Shown here piece after piece: positions 9,704 to 18,061 of a DNA stretch of 64,000 nucleotides. Both the position numbers and the translations under genes were made by a program. Origin of the DNA: Desulfosporosinus meridiei DSM 13257. Lineage in GTDB: Bacteria; Bacillota; Desulfitobacteriia; Desulfitobacteriales; Desulfitobacteriaceae. The stretch covers positions 2,624,501 to 2,688,500 of the forward strand of contig NC_018515.1 in NCBI RefSeq assembly GCF_000231385.2, given 5' to 3'. Below the pieces are notes generated by a model that made no database searches, was not told the DNA's origin, and saw only the letters and a list, made by a program, of their open reading frames with translations. The first letter of the stretch is position 1, and the number at the start of each line of letters is the position of its first letter.

Positions 9704-10648
9704 TTAATTTACACTTAGTTTTGATAGGAGCATCGTCGTTAGAAAGCCAATAATCAGACCTCCCAGGTGGGCATAATTATCAATCCCTGGTTGAGTAAGC
9801 CCAAATCCGAAATTGATAATTATAACTATGACTAAATTCATCCCTAAACCGGATTTCCAGAGGGATGGTCTTTTTAGACTATAATACAAAAGCGCTCCTA
9901 ATAACCCAAAAATCGCACCCGAAGCTCCTGCAGATAAGGCCGTTGAAAAGAAATAGCTGGCGATGGATCCCCCCAGACCACTCATAATATAAATCACCAA
10001 AAATCGCCAATGCCCAAAATTTCTTTCACTGATGGGGCCTAAAGACCAAAGTGCATAGAGGTTAAAGAGAAGATGTAAAAACCCGATATGGATAAAAACA
10101 CTTGTCAGAAAACGCCATAGTTCGCCTGCCTGAATTAACGGGTTAACTTTAGCTCCAAAGGCAATCAGGACAGATTGATTTTCTGATCCCCCTGCTAAAG
10201 TCATTAGGATAAAGACAACTATGTTAATACCGAAAAGAACGTAAGTTAAAAATGGCTTAAAGTCCTCAACATCCGGTTTGGCAAACCCAGATAGAGCATC
10301 CTTTCCACTGGCCAGTTGTCGCAGCCAGTTGGGAATCAAGGTATCATTTGTTGGTGGGAACGGAAAGAGGTTGCCTGTCTGAATATCCCAATACCATAGC
10401 TGAAGACCCGCAAAATGATGTTTTTTTAAATCAGATGAGTCTATTCCCTGAGGACAAAATACAATTACATCCCATTGTGATAAATCACTGCTTTGTAAGA
10501 TTGGCTTAAAGTCTTGAGGAAGTTCATTAAGATTGCCAAAAATCAGTCCCCTATTCAGGGACTCATGAGTAGCAGATACCCAATTGCCCTCTAAGGCAAC
10601 GAGTTTCCAGCCTGATTGTTGAAGAGTATTAAATATTTGAGGGAACAT
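9704..10648 (-). CDS. Rhomboid-family intramembrane serine protease
   Basis: The product of 314 residues has a soluble N-terminal domain (about 1-120) and then a six-helix rhomboid core. Catalytic Ser243 sits in GASGAIFG and His294 in NYAHLGG. The helix-2 HxxxN-like motif (FLHLLFNLYALWSLG) is present. Rhomboids cut within membrane helices. Gram-positive members of this layout (YqgP/GluP-like) act in membrane protein quality control. It starts 14 bases after larC with an AGAGGTGA site, so it is probably the last gene of the larE-larB-larC transcript. No functional link to nickel cofactors is known. Confidence 0.9.
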   Translation of the reverse strand: MFPQIFNTLQQSGWKLVALEGNWVSATHESLNRGLIFGNLNELPQDFKPILQSSDLSQWDVIVFCPQGIDSSDLKKHHFAGLQLWYWDIQTGNLFPFPPTNDTLIPNWLRQLASGKDALSGFAKPDVEDFKPFLTYVLFGINIVVFILMTLAGGSENQSVLIAFGAKVNPLIQAGELWRFLTSVFIHIGFLHLLFNLYALWSLGPISERNFGHWRFLVIYIMSGLGGSIASYFFSTALSAGASGAIFGLLGALLYYSLKRPSLWKSGLGMNLVIVIIINFGFGLTQPGIDNYAHLGGLIIGFLTTMLLSKLSVN

Positions 10649-10662
10649 ATCTCACCTCTGTT

Positions 10663-11406
10663 TCAATTTTCTCCCAACACTGCCCGCAGCAGACTAGGTA
10701 TACCGTAATCATTTTTCCCGGAACCATATCCCGCATTAAGCAAAGCCATTTCCGGAAAAGTAGATTGCTTTGCTAAGGCACGAATCAGTGCTGCCCCTGT
10801 CGGAGTAATCAATTCGCCGGTAATTCCAGATTCTCGAAATTTGTAACCTTTCAAAAGCATTAGGGAAGCAGGTGCGGGCAAAGGTAACGTTCCATGAGCA
10901 CATTTAACAAAACCATGTGACCAGGGCAAGGTCGATACAAGGATAGAATCTATGTTTAACTGATCCAGAGCAATACACGTCCCAACTATATCCACCAGGG
11001 AATCCACAGCCCCAACCTCGTGGAAATGAACCTTATCAATCGTCGTTCCATGAACACAGGCTTCAGCTTCGGCCAAAGCAGTAAAGACTTTAAGGGCAGT
11101 ATTCTTAGACCGTTCAGATAAATCCCCACTAAGAATCATAGTTTGAATATCCGGCAGGTGGCGGTGGGAATGGCTATGATGATCTTGATTAGGGCACTCC
11201 AACTCATGGGGTTGAAGTACAACATTGATATCTGTCGCTTGAATGCCGTGAACTTGGCGCTCCTTCACTTCCAATACAAATTCTGTTAAGCCAATTGAAT
11301 GAAGCTGCTTAACGATGATTTCCGGATCAGCACCTAAGGCTATCAAAGACCCTAAGGCCATATCTCCACTTATGCCTGCAAAGGCATCCCAGTATAGTAT
11401 TTTCAA
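10663..11406 (-). CDS. larC: LarC1-like nickel insertion protein, lacking the LarC2 domain
   Basis: The 247-residue protein begins with the LarC signature YWDAFAGISGDM. It carries a His-rich segment (HHSHSHRH near 76-83), KVHFHEVGAVDS and ITPTGAALI. LarC is the CTP-dependent cyclometallase that inserts nickel into the pincer nucleotide cofactor. Known full-length LarC is about 400 residues, or is made as LarC1 plus LarC2 through frameshifting. Here the frame ends at VLGEN-stop. The two alternative frames past that point reach stops within about 15 codons, and the rhomboid gene starts 14 bases on. So the CTP-binding LarC2 part is absent at this locus. The start is TTG, overlapping the larB stop (TTGA). 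Confidence 0.85.
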   Translation of the reverse strand: MKILYWDAFAGISGDMALGSLIALGADPEIIVKQLHSIGLTEFVLEVKERQVHGIQATDINVVLQPHELECPNQDHHSHSHRHLPDIQTMILSGDLSERSKNTALKVFTALAEAEACVHGTTIDKVHFHEVGAVDSLVDIVGTCIALDQLNIDSILVSTLPWSHGFVKCAHGTLPLPAPASLMLLKGYKFRESGITGELITPTGAALIRALAKQSTFPEMALLNAGYGSGKNDYGIPSLLRAVLGEN

Positions 11407-12182
11407 GTTAGATCCCCTTTCTTCCCAGCTCTCATTATGCGTCGTACTATTGCAGAAGCCAGAGAGGCAGCCCCAAATCCATTGTCGATGTTAACTACTC
11501 CAACTCCTGAAGCACAACTGTTCAGCATACTGAGTAGTGGCGCAAGACCTTGGAAATGTGCACCATAGCCAACGCTGGTTGGTACAGCAATAACCGGCTG
11601 TTCGACTAGACCTCCAACAACACTGGCTAAGGCCCCTTCCATTCCGGCAACAACGATAATTACCTCTGCTCTATCCATAAGTTCTTTCTGCTCTAACAAC
11701 CGATGTATACCTGCAACTCCCACGTCAAACAAGGTGTCAACTTCATGCCCCATAAAACGAGCCGTCAGCAATGCTTCTTGAGCTACAGCTAAATCCGCAG
11801 TTCCGGCCGTCATAATCAGAATCTTACCGGGAACGGTTGGTTCTGCAAGAGGTCTGAGCAGAAGACAGCGGGCTTGTCGATCATACAAAGCATCCGGAAA
11901 GTGAGGCAAGACTATTTCGGCAGTGGGTATATCTAGTCTGGTTGCCAATACATTAAGTTCTTTGTCGCCCAGGTGTCTTAAAATTTTTATTATGTGTTCG
12001 GGTTGCTTCCCCTGGCAGAAAATCACTTCTGATTGCCCTGTTCGCAGTCCTCGATGATGATCCAATCTGGCAAAGTCTAAGTTTTCATAAGGCAAATCCT
12101 TTAATTGCTGTAAGGCACTATCTGGGGAACAGGTTCCCTGATGTACGGAGTCGAGCAGGGCTTTTAGGGTTTCTTCATTCAT
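11403..12182 (-). CDS. larB: LarB, pyridinium-3,5-biscarboxylic acid mononucleotide synthase
   Basis: The 259-residue protein has a family-specific N-terminal half (HHRGLRTGQSEVIFCQGK at about 41-58) and a PurE-like C-terminal half (GTADLAVAQEA, DVGVAGIHRL, VVAGMEGALASVVGGL, PTSVGYG). LarB carboxylates nicotinic acid adenine dinucleotide and cleaves it to the dicarboxylated pyridinium mononucleotide, the first step of the nickel-pincer cofactor. It lies between larE and larC with a 14-base gap and a 4-base overlap, a tight operon. A GGAGGA site supports the start. Confidence 0.92.
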   Translation of the reverse strand: MNEETLKALLDSVHQGTCSPDSALQQLKDLPYENLDFARLDHHRGLRTGQSEVIFCQGKQPEHIIKILRHLGDKELNVLATRLDIPTAEIVLPHFPDALYDRQARCLLLRPLAEPTVPGKILIMTAGTADLAVAQEALLTARFMGHEVDTLFDVGVAGIHRLLEQKELMDRAEVIIVVAGMEGALASVVGGLVEQPVIAVPTSVGYGAHFQGLAPLLSMLNSCASGVGVVNIDNGFGAASLASAIVRRIMRAGKKGDLT

Positions 12183-12196
12183 AAGTTGTCCTCCAG

Positions 12197-13003
12197 TTAA
12201 ATGGGATTGAGACTTCCTGAACGTAGTCCCATTAAGTCTAATGTAACAAAGCGAAAACCCAGCTCAGACAATCTGTCTGTGATTTCTGAAGCTTCCGGAA
12301 TAAATCTTGCAAATTCTTGACTGGGAATTTCGATGCGAGCCAGATCGCCGTGAACTCTGACCCGACATTCCGAGTATCCTTTTTGCTGTAGGATCCCTTC
12401 AGCACGGCTAATACTTTCCAGTAATTCCTTGGTAATTGGGTCTCCATAAGGAACCCTGGACGCGAGACAAGCCATCGAAGGTTTGTTCCAAGTAGGCAAA
12501 TCACGGAGTTTTGATAAAACTCTTATTTCCGCTTTTGTTAATCCCACTTCAAAAAGCGGACTAACAATTCCCAGTTCTTGAAGAGCTAGCCTCCCTGGGC
12601 GATAATCCAGGGCATCAGAGGCATTTGTCCCTTCAATGACTACTGCATCATTTCGGTTATTCCATTTTAGGATAGTCTCAAATAGTTTCTTTTTGCAGAA
12701 ATAGCAGCGATTAGGCGGGTTATCCCGAAATTCTTTAATGTTAAACACATCAAAGTCAATCACCTGTACAGGATATTTATACTTCTCTGCTAAAGAAAGT
12801 GCTTCCATTTCTTCTTGATTAGAAACCATTGCTCCTCGTGCAAGAACTCCTTGGCAGTTTTGTCCTAAGGTTTCTTGGGCGACGGCCAAAAGATAAGTTG
12901 AATCTACTCCACCGGAAAAGGCAACCAAAACAGTGTTTAACGATTTTAATTTATTAATGAGCGCAGTTTCTTTATTAAGTGCTTCTTGTCGTGTTCTATC
13001 CAT
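12197..13003 (-). CDS. larE: LarE, ATP-dependent sacrificial sulfur transferase
   Basis: The 268-residue PP-loop protein has SGGVDS at 30-35 and EGTNASD at about 124-130. It has Cys100 and Cys103 (CYFC) and Cys179 in MACLASR. LarE adenylates the pyridinium carboxylates and adds sulfur, making the thiocarboxylates that bind nickel. Some LarE proteins give up a single cysteine sulfur, whereas others use a [4Fe-4S] cluster held by three cysteines. The three cysteines here would allow the cluster type, but this is inference. It is the first gene of the larE-larB-larC-rhomboid group. No larA (lactate racemase) lies in this window, so the client enzyme is unknown. Confidence 0.9.
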   Translation of the reverse strand: MDRTRQEALNKETALINKLKSLNTVLVAFSGGVDSTYLLAVAQETLGQNCQGVLARGAMVSNQEEMEALSLAEKYKYPVQVIDFDVFNIKEFRDNPPNRCYFCKKKLFETILKWNNRNDAVVIEGTNASDALDYRPGRLALQELGIVSPLFEVGLTKAEIRVLSKLRDLPTWNKPSMACLASRVPYGDPITKELLESISRAEGILQQKGYSECRVRVHGDLARIEIPSQEFARFIPEASEITDRLSELGFRFVTLDLMGLRSGSLNPI

Positions 13004-13116
13004 TCAGGACTTATCCCTTCCTTCGTTTATATTCTACCTATTGTAGAAATGACTGTCAAAGAAACTTTGTTCATAAGAAAGAGCAAAGAAGGTTATGATC
13101 CCCCCTCTGCTCTGTG

Positions 13117-13149
13117 AAAAAATTACGTTTTCAGACATTTTCAGTAATT
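13117..13149 (-). terminator. Possible weak terminator after fixX
   Basis: On the minus strand AATTAC (13149-13144) pairs with GTAATT (13126-13121), followed by a short U run. The stem is short and AT-rich and lies just past the fixX stop. Confidence 0.3.
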
Positions 13150-13151
13150 AA

Positions 13152-13433
13152 TCACCCATTTTTCCAAGATACTCCGAATCCGCCTCTTGGATACTTCCAG
13201 TCAATATTGCCAAAGGGACACCCGATTAAGCAGGTTCCACACTCCAGGCAGCCTTCATAACCCACAGCAATACGTTTTTCTTCTTCATCCCAATCGTAGA
13301 CATGGGCTGGGCAAAAACGCGTACAGGGTTTGTCTTGGCACTGCTGCAGGCATACACTTGGGTTAGCGATCTTAATGTGGCTTAGTTTATCTGTGTTAAA
13401 CCGTACCAAATATAATTTATCATCTAATTTCAT
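13152..13433 (-). CDS. fixX: FixX-type ferredoxin-like protein
   Basis: The start chosen is ATG 13433, overlapping the fixC stop as ATGA, with GGAGGG eight bases upstream. The in-frame ATG at 13448 would contain that ribosome site within the coding sequence. The 93-residue protein has two iron-sulfur motifs: an N-terminal C-x3-C-x4-C-x3-CP (CLQQCQDKPCTRFCP) and CLECGTCLIGCP. It is the ferredoxin partner of the FixC/ETF-quinone oxidoreductase and passes electrons to or from the quinone-reactive flavoprotein. It is the last gene of fixABCX. Confidence 0.92.
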   Translation of the reverse strand: MKLDDKLYLVRFNTDKLSHIKIANPSVCLQQCQDKPCTRFCPAHVYDWDEEEKRIAVGYEGCLECGTCLIGCPFGNIDWKYPRGGFGVSWKNG

Positions 13434-14722
13434 AAGAGCGCCCTCCATGCTCCATAAATATCCTTAAGCAAACCACCTTTAGAACGGTGTTCGAAGGCCA
13501 TTTTGATAATTTCCTTTTGACGTTCTTTCTTCGGTGTTCCGTCCGCGGTTAAATACATCTTGGCAGCTCTCGAGAATAACTTGGGATAAATTTTTAGGAG
13601 ATGAGTATTTTCTTCAAAGAACTTACCCATATGGCGATAGTGATGCAGGTCTTTAAGAACAAAGGAATCCCGCAGGCGGGTTTCATAAACACCCATCGCA
13701 TGATCACTCACGTCTCCGGCTCGTATTGCCTGTGCCGCGACTTCCCCGGCAATTTTACCCGATATCATAGCTAGGTTCGAACCCTCACGATTCAAGGAAT
13801 TCATCAGCATTGCCGTATCACCGACGACCATAACTCCTTGGCGATGAAGTTTAGGTACGTGGGTATATCCACCTTCAGGGATTAAGTGAGACAGATATTC
13901 CTTAGTTTCACCGCCTTGAAGAAGGCGTTTCACATAAGGTTTTGCTTTCATATTCTCTAATAAATCATTGGGGGTCCAATTATTACGAATTAGCTGCTGC
14001 AAAATAGTTCCAACCCCAATGGAAATCGAATCCTTATTGGTGTAGATAAATCCTACGCCCATCATTCCCGCTGTTGAATCTCCATACAATTCAATAGTGG
14101 CCCCCTGGCCTTCCTCAAGACAGAAACGGTCTTCGATCTTTTCTTTGGGTAAAGCAATTACCTCTTTGACCGTGACTGCCACTACCTCAGGTTTGAGTGG
14201 TTTGGCTAATCCGGCTTTAACTGCTATGAAGTTATTAACCCCTTCAGCCAGAATGACAACCTTCGCACCTAAATCTCCTTCAGCACGTCCTGTGCGAACT
14301 CCGACAACCTGGTCGCCTTTATATAAGAGATTTTCCACCAGTGTTTCAGTAATGATCATAACGCCGGCTTTTTCTGCTTGCTGAGCTAGCCAACGATCAA
14401 ACTTCACCCTAAAAACTGAATGGGCGTTGTACGGCTCTTTCCCCCAGGCAGGATCACGATAACCAGCCAAGATTGACTCGTCGCCACTTAACATGGCAAT
14501 ACGCTGTTCAATGATTGGGCGTTCTAGGGGAGCGTCCTTCCAAAATTCAGGTACAACCATATCAGTAGCCTTTGTATAGAGGATCCCGCCCATGACATTC
14601 TTGGTTCCCGGATAATCACCACGTTCGATGACTACTGTTTTCATCCCGGCACGTGCAGCACTGAGCGCAGCAGATAGGCCAGCAGGACCACCGCCGATGA
14701 CGATTACATCAAAGTTTTCCAT
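13430..14722 (-). CDS. fixC: FixC, ETF-quinone oxidoreductase-like flavoprotein
   Basis: The 430-residue protein opens with a dinucleotide-binding motif (VIVIGGGPAGLSAALSAARAGM at about 5-26) and holds the FAD second motif near VVGDTAMLMNSL. It belongs to the ETF-QO/FixC family. FixC accepts electrons from the FixAB flavoprotein and passes them, with FixX, toward quinone. In bifurcating FixABCX systems this drives ferredoxin or flavodoxin reduction from NADH. It follows fixB by 12 bases, overlaps fixX by 4, and has a GGAGGGG site. Confidence 0.92.
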   Translation of the reverse strand: MENFDVIVIGGGPAGLSAALSAARAGMKTVVIERGDYPGTKNVMGGILYTKATDMVVPEFWKDAPLERPIIEQRIAMLSGDESILAGYRDPAWGKEPYNAHSVFRVKFDRWLAQQAEKAGVMIITETLVENLLYKGDQVVGVRTGRAEGDLGAKVVILAEGVNNFIAVKAGLAKPLKPEVVAVTVKEVIALPKEKIEDRFCLEEGQGATIELYGDSTAGMMGVGFIYTNKDSISIGVGTILQQLIRNNWTPNDLLENMKAKPYVKRLLQGGETKEYLSHLIPEGGYTHVPKLHRQGVMVVGDTAMLMNSLNREGSNLAMISGKIAGEVAAQAIRAGDVSDHAMGVYETRLRDSFVLKDLHHYRHMGKFFEENTHLLKIYPKLFSRAAKMYLTADGTPKKERQKEIIKMAFEHRSKGGLLKDIYGAWRALL

Positions 14723-14734
14723 GTTTGCCCCTCC

Positions 14735-16066
14735 TTAATTTGCCACGCCATGCTGAAGGCGTTTCTTAAACTCTGCAGTCAGTGCAGGAACTACTTGAAA
14801 TAGATCTCCAACGATACCGTAATTAGCAACCTTTAAGATTGCAGCTTCCGGATCGTTATTGATGGCAATGATAAAGTCCGATGTCTCCATTCCGACTAAA
14901 TGCTGGATAGCTCCGGAAATTCCGATAGCTATATATACTTTAGGACGAACCGTTACTCCTGATTGCCCCACTTGCTGATCATGAGTCAGCCAGCCTGCTT
15001 CTACAGCTCCACGGGTCCCAGCTATGGTACCCCCTAACACTTCTGCTAACTCCTCAGCAATAACCATGTTTCTTTTAGCTGCAATTCCTAAGCCTACTGC
15101 TACGATGATTTCAGCCTTATCTAAAAATGCGCTCCTAGCATCACTGCTTATAAACTCCAAGATCTTAGTGCGGAAGTTTTCTTCTTCAAGCGTAAATTCT
15201 TCTTGAATTAGTTCTCCCGCACGTCCATCCACTCGTTCGGGCATTGCCATTACTCGAGGACGAACTGTCGCCATTTGAGGACGGCTCGTTCGACAGAGAA
15301 TGGTTGCCATAATATTTCCTCCAAAGGCTGGTCGAGTTTGTTGTAACAACTTTGTCTCTGGATCAATGCCCAGTACCGTACAATCTGCCGTTAAGCCTGT
15401 TTGCAGTTTGGTAGCAATTGCCGGGAATACATCTCGCCCCATCGAAGTTGCACCCATCAAGATAATCTCAGGTTGATATTTCTTTACGAGCCCGGTAATC
15501 GCCTCGGCATAAGGTTCTGATCGATAATCCTTTAGAATAGGGTGATCGATGACATACACCTTTTCAGCACCGTAAGCAAAGGCTTCTGGTATGACATTCT
15601 CAACCTGATACCCGGTTATCACTCCACTCAAGCCACATCCAATGGCATCGGCAAGTTTTCGGCCCTCACCAAGCAACTCCCAGGAAACTGGGGCAACCTT
15701 ACCGTTTGTATACTCAATGATTACCCAGACACCGCTCCAGACATCTCCACCGGCCACAGGAGTTACTTGAGCTCGAATTGTTTTTTTATTGTTATCTTGA
15801 GCATAATCCTTAACGGTTTCAGGCAATGGATCTTTGAGGTTAAACTTAGACCCAGCCTCCGTATTAAGTTCATCGGAGGGCTTGGAAGGTTTCTTAACGA
15901 CTGCCAGGGCATTAGTCGGGCATACTAAAGCACATTTCCCATGGTCTTCACATTTCTTGGGATCTACAACGGCTAAGCCATCAATTAGATCCAGAGCCTC
16001 TACAGGGCATTCCACGACACAAGCCCCGCACCCAATACACTTTGTCTTGTCAACGGCGACGGTCAT
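14735..16066 (-). CDS. fixB: FixB / ETF alpha subunit with N-terminal ferredoxin domain
   Basis: The 443-residue protein fuses a two-cluster ferredoxin-like domain (1-55) to a standard ETF alpha subunit. The first motif is complete (Cys10, 13, 16, 20). In the second, the pattern is Cys39-x2-His42-x2-Cys45-x3-Cys49-Pro, so one expected cysteine is histidine (CAT codon). The C-terminal FAD-binding ETF-alpha region includes TRGAVEAGW, QVGQSGVTVRPKVYIAIGISGAIQH and NNDPEAAI. It pairs with FixA to bind FAD and shuttle electrons. The fused ferredoxin suggests electron exchange with soluble iron-sulfur proteins. Its ATG overlaps the fixA stop by one base (TAATG). Confidence 0.93.
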   Translation of the reverse strand: MTVAVDKTKCIGCGACVVECPVEALDLIDGLAVVDPKKCEDHGKCALVCPTNALAVVKKPSKPSDELNTEAGSKFNLKDPLPETVKDYAQDNNKKTIRAQVTPVAGGDVWSGVWVIIEYTNGKVAPVSWELLGEGRKLADAIGCGLSGVITGYQVENVIPEAFAYGAEKVYVIDHPILKDYRSEPYAEAITGLVKKYQPEIILMGATSMGRDVFPAIATKLQTGLTADCTVLGIDPETKLLQQTRPAFGGNIMATILCRTSRPQMATVRPRVMAMPERVDGRAGELIQEEFTLEEENFRTKILEFISSDARSAFLDKAEIIVAVGLGIAAKRNMVIAEELAEVLGGTIAGTRGAVEAGWLTHDQQVGQSGVTVRPKVYIAIGISGAIQHLVGMETSDFIIAINNDPEAAILKVANYGIVGDLFQVVPALTAEFKKRLQHGVAN

Positions 16067-16899
16067 TAGCGTTTCCCTCCCTTCGCTAGGGGACTAACCA
16101 TGATTATGTTCTGTTGGAATATTTTTTGAACCACCGTTGCGGCGACACCTGACGGATCTTTCATTGCATCCATTATTTCTCCGCCACTGCGGCCAGGTGG
16201 TGCGAAAATTCTAGAAACACTAGTAGGAGATCCTTTAAGACCCATTTGCTTAGTATCAAAGGGTAGAGAGTTAACATCCCATACCTCAGGCTCATAAGTA
16301 GCGGCTTTCATCATATTAGGCAGAGTGGCATAACGCAAATCATTGAGTTCTTTCTCAACTGTCAACAATGCCGGCAACTGGGCTTGAACAACTTGACGCC
16401 CGCTTTCTGTCTTGCGTTCTACTGTAATAGTAGTTTCAGTAAGCTCTCTAACCTTAATTACATAGGTCAACTGAGGAAATCCTAGGCGTTGCGCAATACC
16501 AGGGCCAGTTTGAGCTGTATCTCCATCTATTGCTTCTTTACCGGCGAAAACTACATCAATTGGTTCAGTCTCATGGATCTTTTGCAGGGCCATTGAAAGA
16601 ATATATGCTGTAGCCAGGGAATCAGAGCCTCCAAAAGCACGATCACTAAGCAGAATTGCTCGATCAGCACCATAAGTCATCGCTTTTTTCAAGGCATCCT
16701 TGGCTTGGGGAGGACCCATACTTACTATAGTTACCTTCCCTCCGACTTTTTCCTTAAGACGAATTGCTTCTTCTAAGCCATGGGCATCATAGGGGTTGAT
16801 AATAGATGGTACACCCTCTCTCATGAGGGTATTCGTCGCCGGGTCAATGCGGACTTCGGATGTATCGGGAACTTGTTTAAGGCAGACTACAAAGTTCAC
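16066..16899 (-). CDS. fixA: FixA / ETF beta subunit
   Basis: The start is set at GTG 16899 with an AAGGAGGG site seven bases upstream. This gives the family-typical N terminus VNFVVCLKQVPDT and 277 residues. An upstream in-frame start at 16926 would place the ribosome site inside the gene. ETF-beta motifs include NPYDAHGLEEAIRLKE, DRAILLSDRAFGGSDSLATAYIL, and AGKEAIDGDTAQTGPGIAQ. With FixB it forms the heterodimer carrying FAD, and in FixABCX-type bifurcating complexes the beta-side flavin is the bifurcating site. It is the first gene of the fixABCX operon. The 160-base AT-rich gap upstream contains a candidate operator. Confidence 0.92.
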   Translation of the reverse strand: MNFVVCLKQVPDTSEVRIDPATNTLMREGVPSIINPYDAHGLEEAIRLKEKVGGKVTIVSMGPPQAKDALKKAMTYGADRAILLSDRAFGGSDSLATAYILSMALQKIHETEPIDVVFAGKEAIDGDTAQTGPGIAQRLGFPQLTYVIKVRELTETTITVERKTESGRQVVQAQLPALLTVEKELNDLRYATLPNMMKAATYEPEVWDVNSLPFDTKQMGLKGSPTSVSRIFAPPGRSGGEIMDAMKDPSGVAATVVQKIFQQNIIMVSPLAKGGKR

Positions 16900-17008
16900 T
16901 ATAATTCCCTCCTTTGTAAACAACATTACATAGTTTTTGAAAGAAATATTCTAAATTGAATACTATTTTCTATATTTTATTATACAAATTAAAATATTAC
17001 AATATAAC

Positions 17009-17025
17009 ATATGTCATAAACATAT
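17009..17025. promoter_or_regulatory. Candidate operator upstream of fixABCX
   Basis: An inverted repeat ATATGT-CATAA-ACATAT (6-5-6) lies in the AT-rich gap between trxB and fixA, about 110 bases before the fixA start. A TATAAT-like hexamer on the minus strand lies between it and fixA, but no good -35 was found. Confidence 0.3.
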
Positions 17026-17086
17026 TTAGTCATTTACATATAAATTAAATTCTAATTTATTGGAATATTCTAAAGTATTTGTTTAC

Positions 17087-18001
17087 TTATTTTACATTTT
17101 CCAAGTATTTTTCAACTTCTACTGCTGCTAAGGCACCATCACCAACGGCAGTGGCTACTTGGCGAAGAGGCGTATTACGAATATCTCCAGCGGCATATAC
17201 TCCTTTAATGTTTGTTTGCAAAAGTGAATCCGTTAGAATATAGCCACGATCATCGGTTTCGATTTCTTCACCGATAAATTGCGCATTAGGATCAGTTCCA
17301 ACATAAATAAAAACTCCGTCAGCAGGGATATCCCTTGTTTCCTTGCTTTGAACATTAAGTATACGTACCCCTTCAACTTGGTTAGACCCCAGGATTTCCT
17401 CAACAACTGCATTCAGTTCAAAACGAATTTTTGGATTCTCTTTGGCACGATTCATGGCAATTTGAGAAGCCCTAAAACCAGTTCGTCTATGTACAATCGT
17501 TACTTCATCGGCAAATTTCGTCAGGTAAGAACCTTCCTCAATGGCAGCATCCCCTCCTCCTACTACAACAACCTTCTTGCCTTTAAAAAAAGCACCGTCA
17601 CATGTAGCACAGTAAGAAACTCCGCTTCCTCTAAAACGATCTTCACCCGGGACTCCTAATAATCGGGGCTTGGATCCTGCAGCAATAATAATAGAATGTG
17701 CCTCAAGAACCCTATCATAGGTTTGTACTTTTTTGATAGCTCCGTTGAGCTCTAAGGTTTGAACTTCTTCAAAAATAAATTCCACACCGAAAGCAATAGC
17801 TTGCTTATGAAACAGATTCATAAGTTCATACCCGTTGACTCCGTCTGGAAACCCTGGGTAGTTTTCTATATTCTCTGTAGAAGCAGCCTGCCCACCAGGC
17901 ATTGCTAACTCTATGATGGCTGCTTTTAATCCTCCACGTGCTGCATAAATTCCAGCTGTTAAACCAGCTGGACCTGCTCCCACAATAATAACGTCATACA
18001 T
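17087..18001 (-). CDS. trxB: Thioredoxin-disulfide reductase
   Basis: ATG 18001, nine bases after AGAGGAG, is preferred over a TTG nine bases earlier that abuts the ribosome site. The 304-residue protein has the FAD motif GAGPAGLTAGIYAARGG near 8-24, the redox pair Cys131/Cys134 in CATC, and the NADPH motif VVGGGDAAIEEG. The C-terminal FAD motif is GVYAAGDIRN. It reduces thioredoxin with NADPH in the cytosol. It stands alone between fixABCX and a divergent membrane-protein gene, with a palindromic operator at its promoter. Confidence 0.93.
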   Translation of the reverse strand: MYDVIIVGAGPAGLTAGIYAARGGLKAAIIELAMPGGQAASTENIENYPGFPDGVNGYELMNLFHKQAIAFGVEFIFEEVQTLELNGAIKKVQTYDRVLEAHSIIIAAGSKPRLLGVPGEDRFRGSGVSYCATCDGAFFKGKKVVVVGGGDAAIEEGSYLTKFADEVTIVHRRTGFRASQIAMNRAKENPKIRFELNAVVEEILGSNQVEGVRILNVQSKETRDIPADGVFIYVGTDPNAQFIGEEIETDDRGYILTDSLLQTNIKGVYAAGDIRNTPLRQVATAVGDGALAAVEVEKYLENVK

Positions 18002-18028
18002 GACTTTCAACTCCTCTTAATTACTAGC

Positions 18029-18053
18029 ATTAATACCCCTTTAGGGTATTAAT
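18029..18053. promoter_or_regulatory. CsoR-family-like palindromic operator at the trxB promoter
   Basis: ATTAATACCC (18029-18038) and GGGTATTAAT (18044-18053) form a perfect 10-base inverted repeat around CTTTA. The core TACCC-N5-GGGTA resembles operators of CsoR/CstR-type repressors, which sense Cu(I) or persulfides. It sits right at the predicted trxB transcript start. Confidence 0.5.
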
Positions 18054-18061
18054 CTGTTGTT

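Noticed and set aside
10649-10680. A programmed frameshift at the end of larC joining a LarC2 domain
   Set aside because: Both alternative frames reach stops within about 15 codons and the rhomboid gene occupies the following sequence.
13434-13448. Upstream ATG of fixX at 13448
   Set aside because: It would contain the GGAGGG ribosome site within its first codons; ATG 13433 overlaps the fixC stop with proper spacing.
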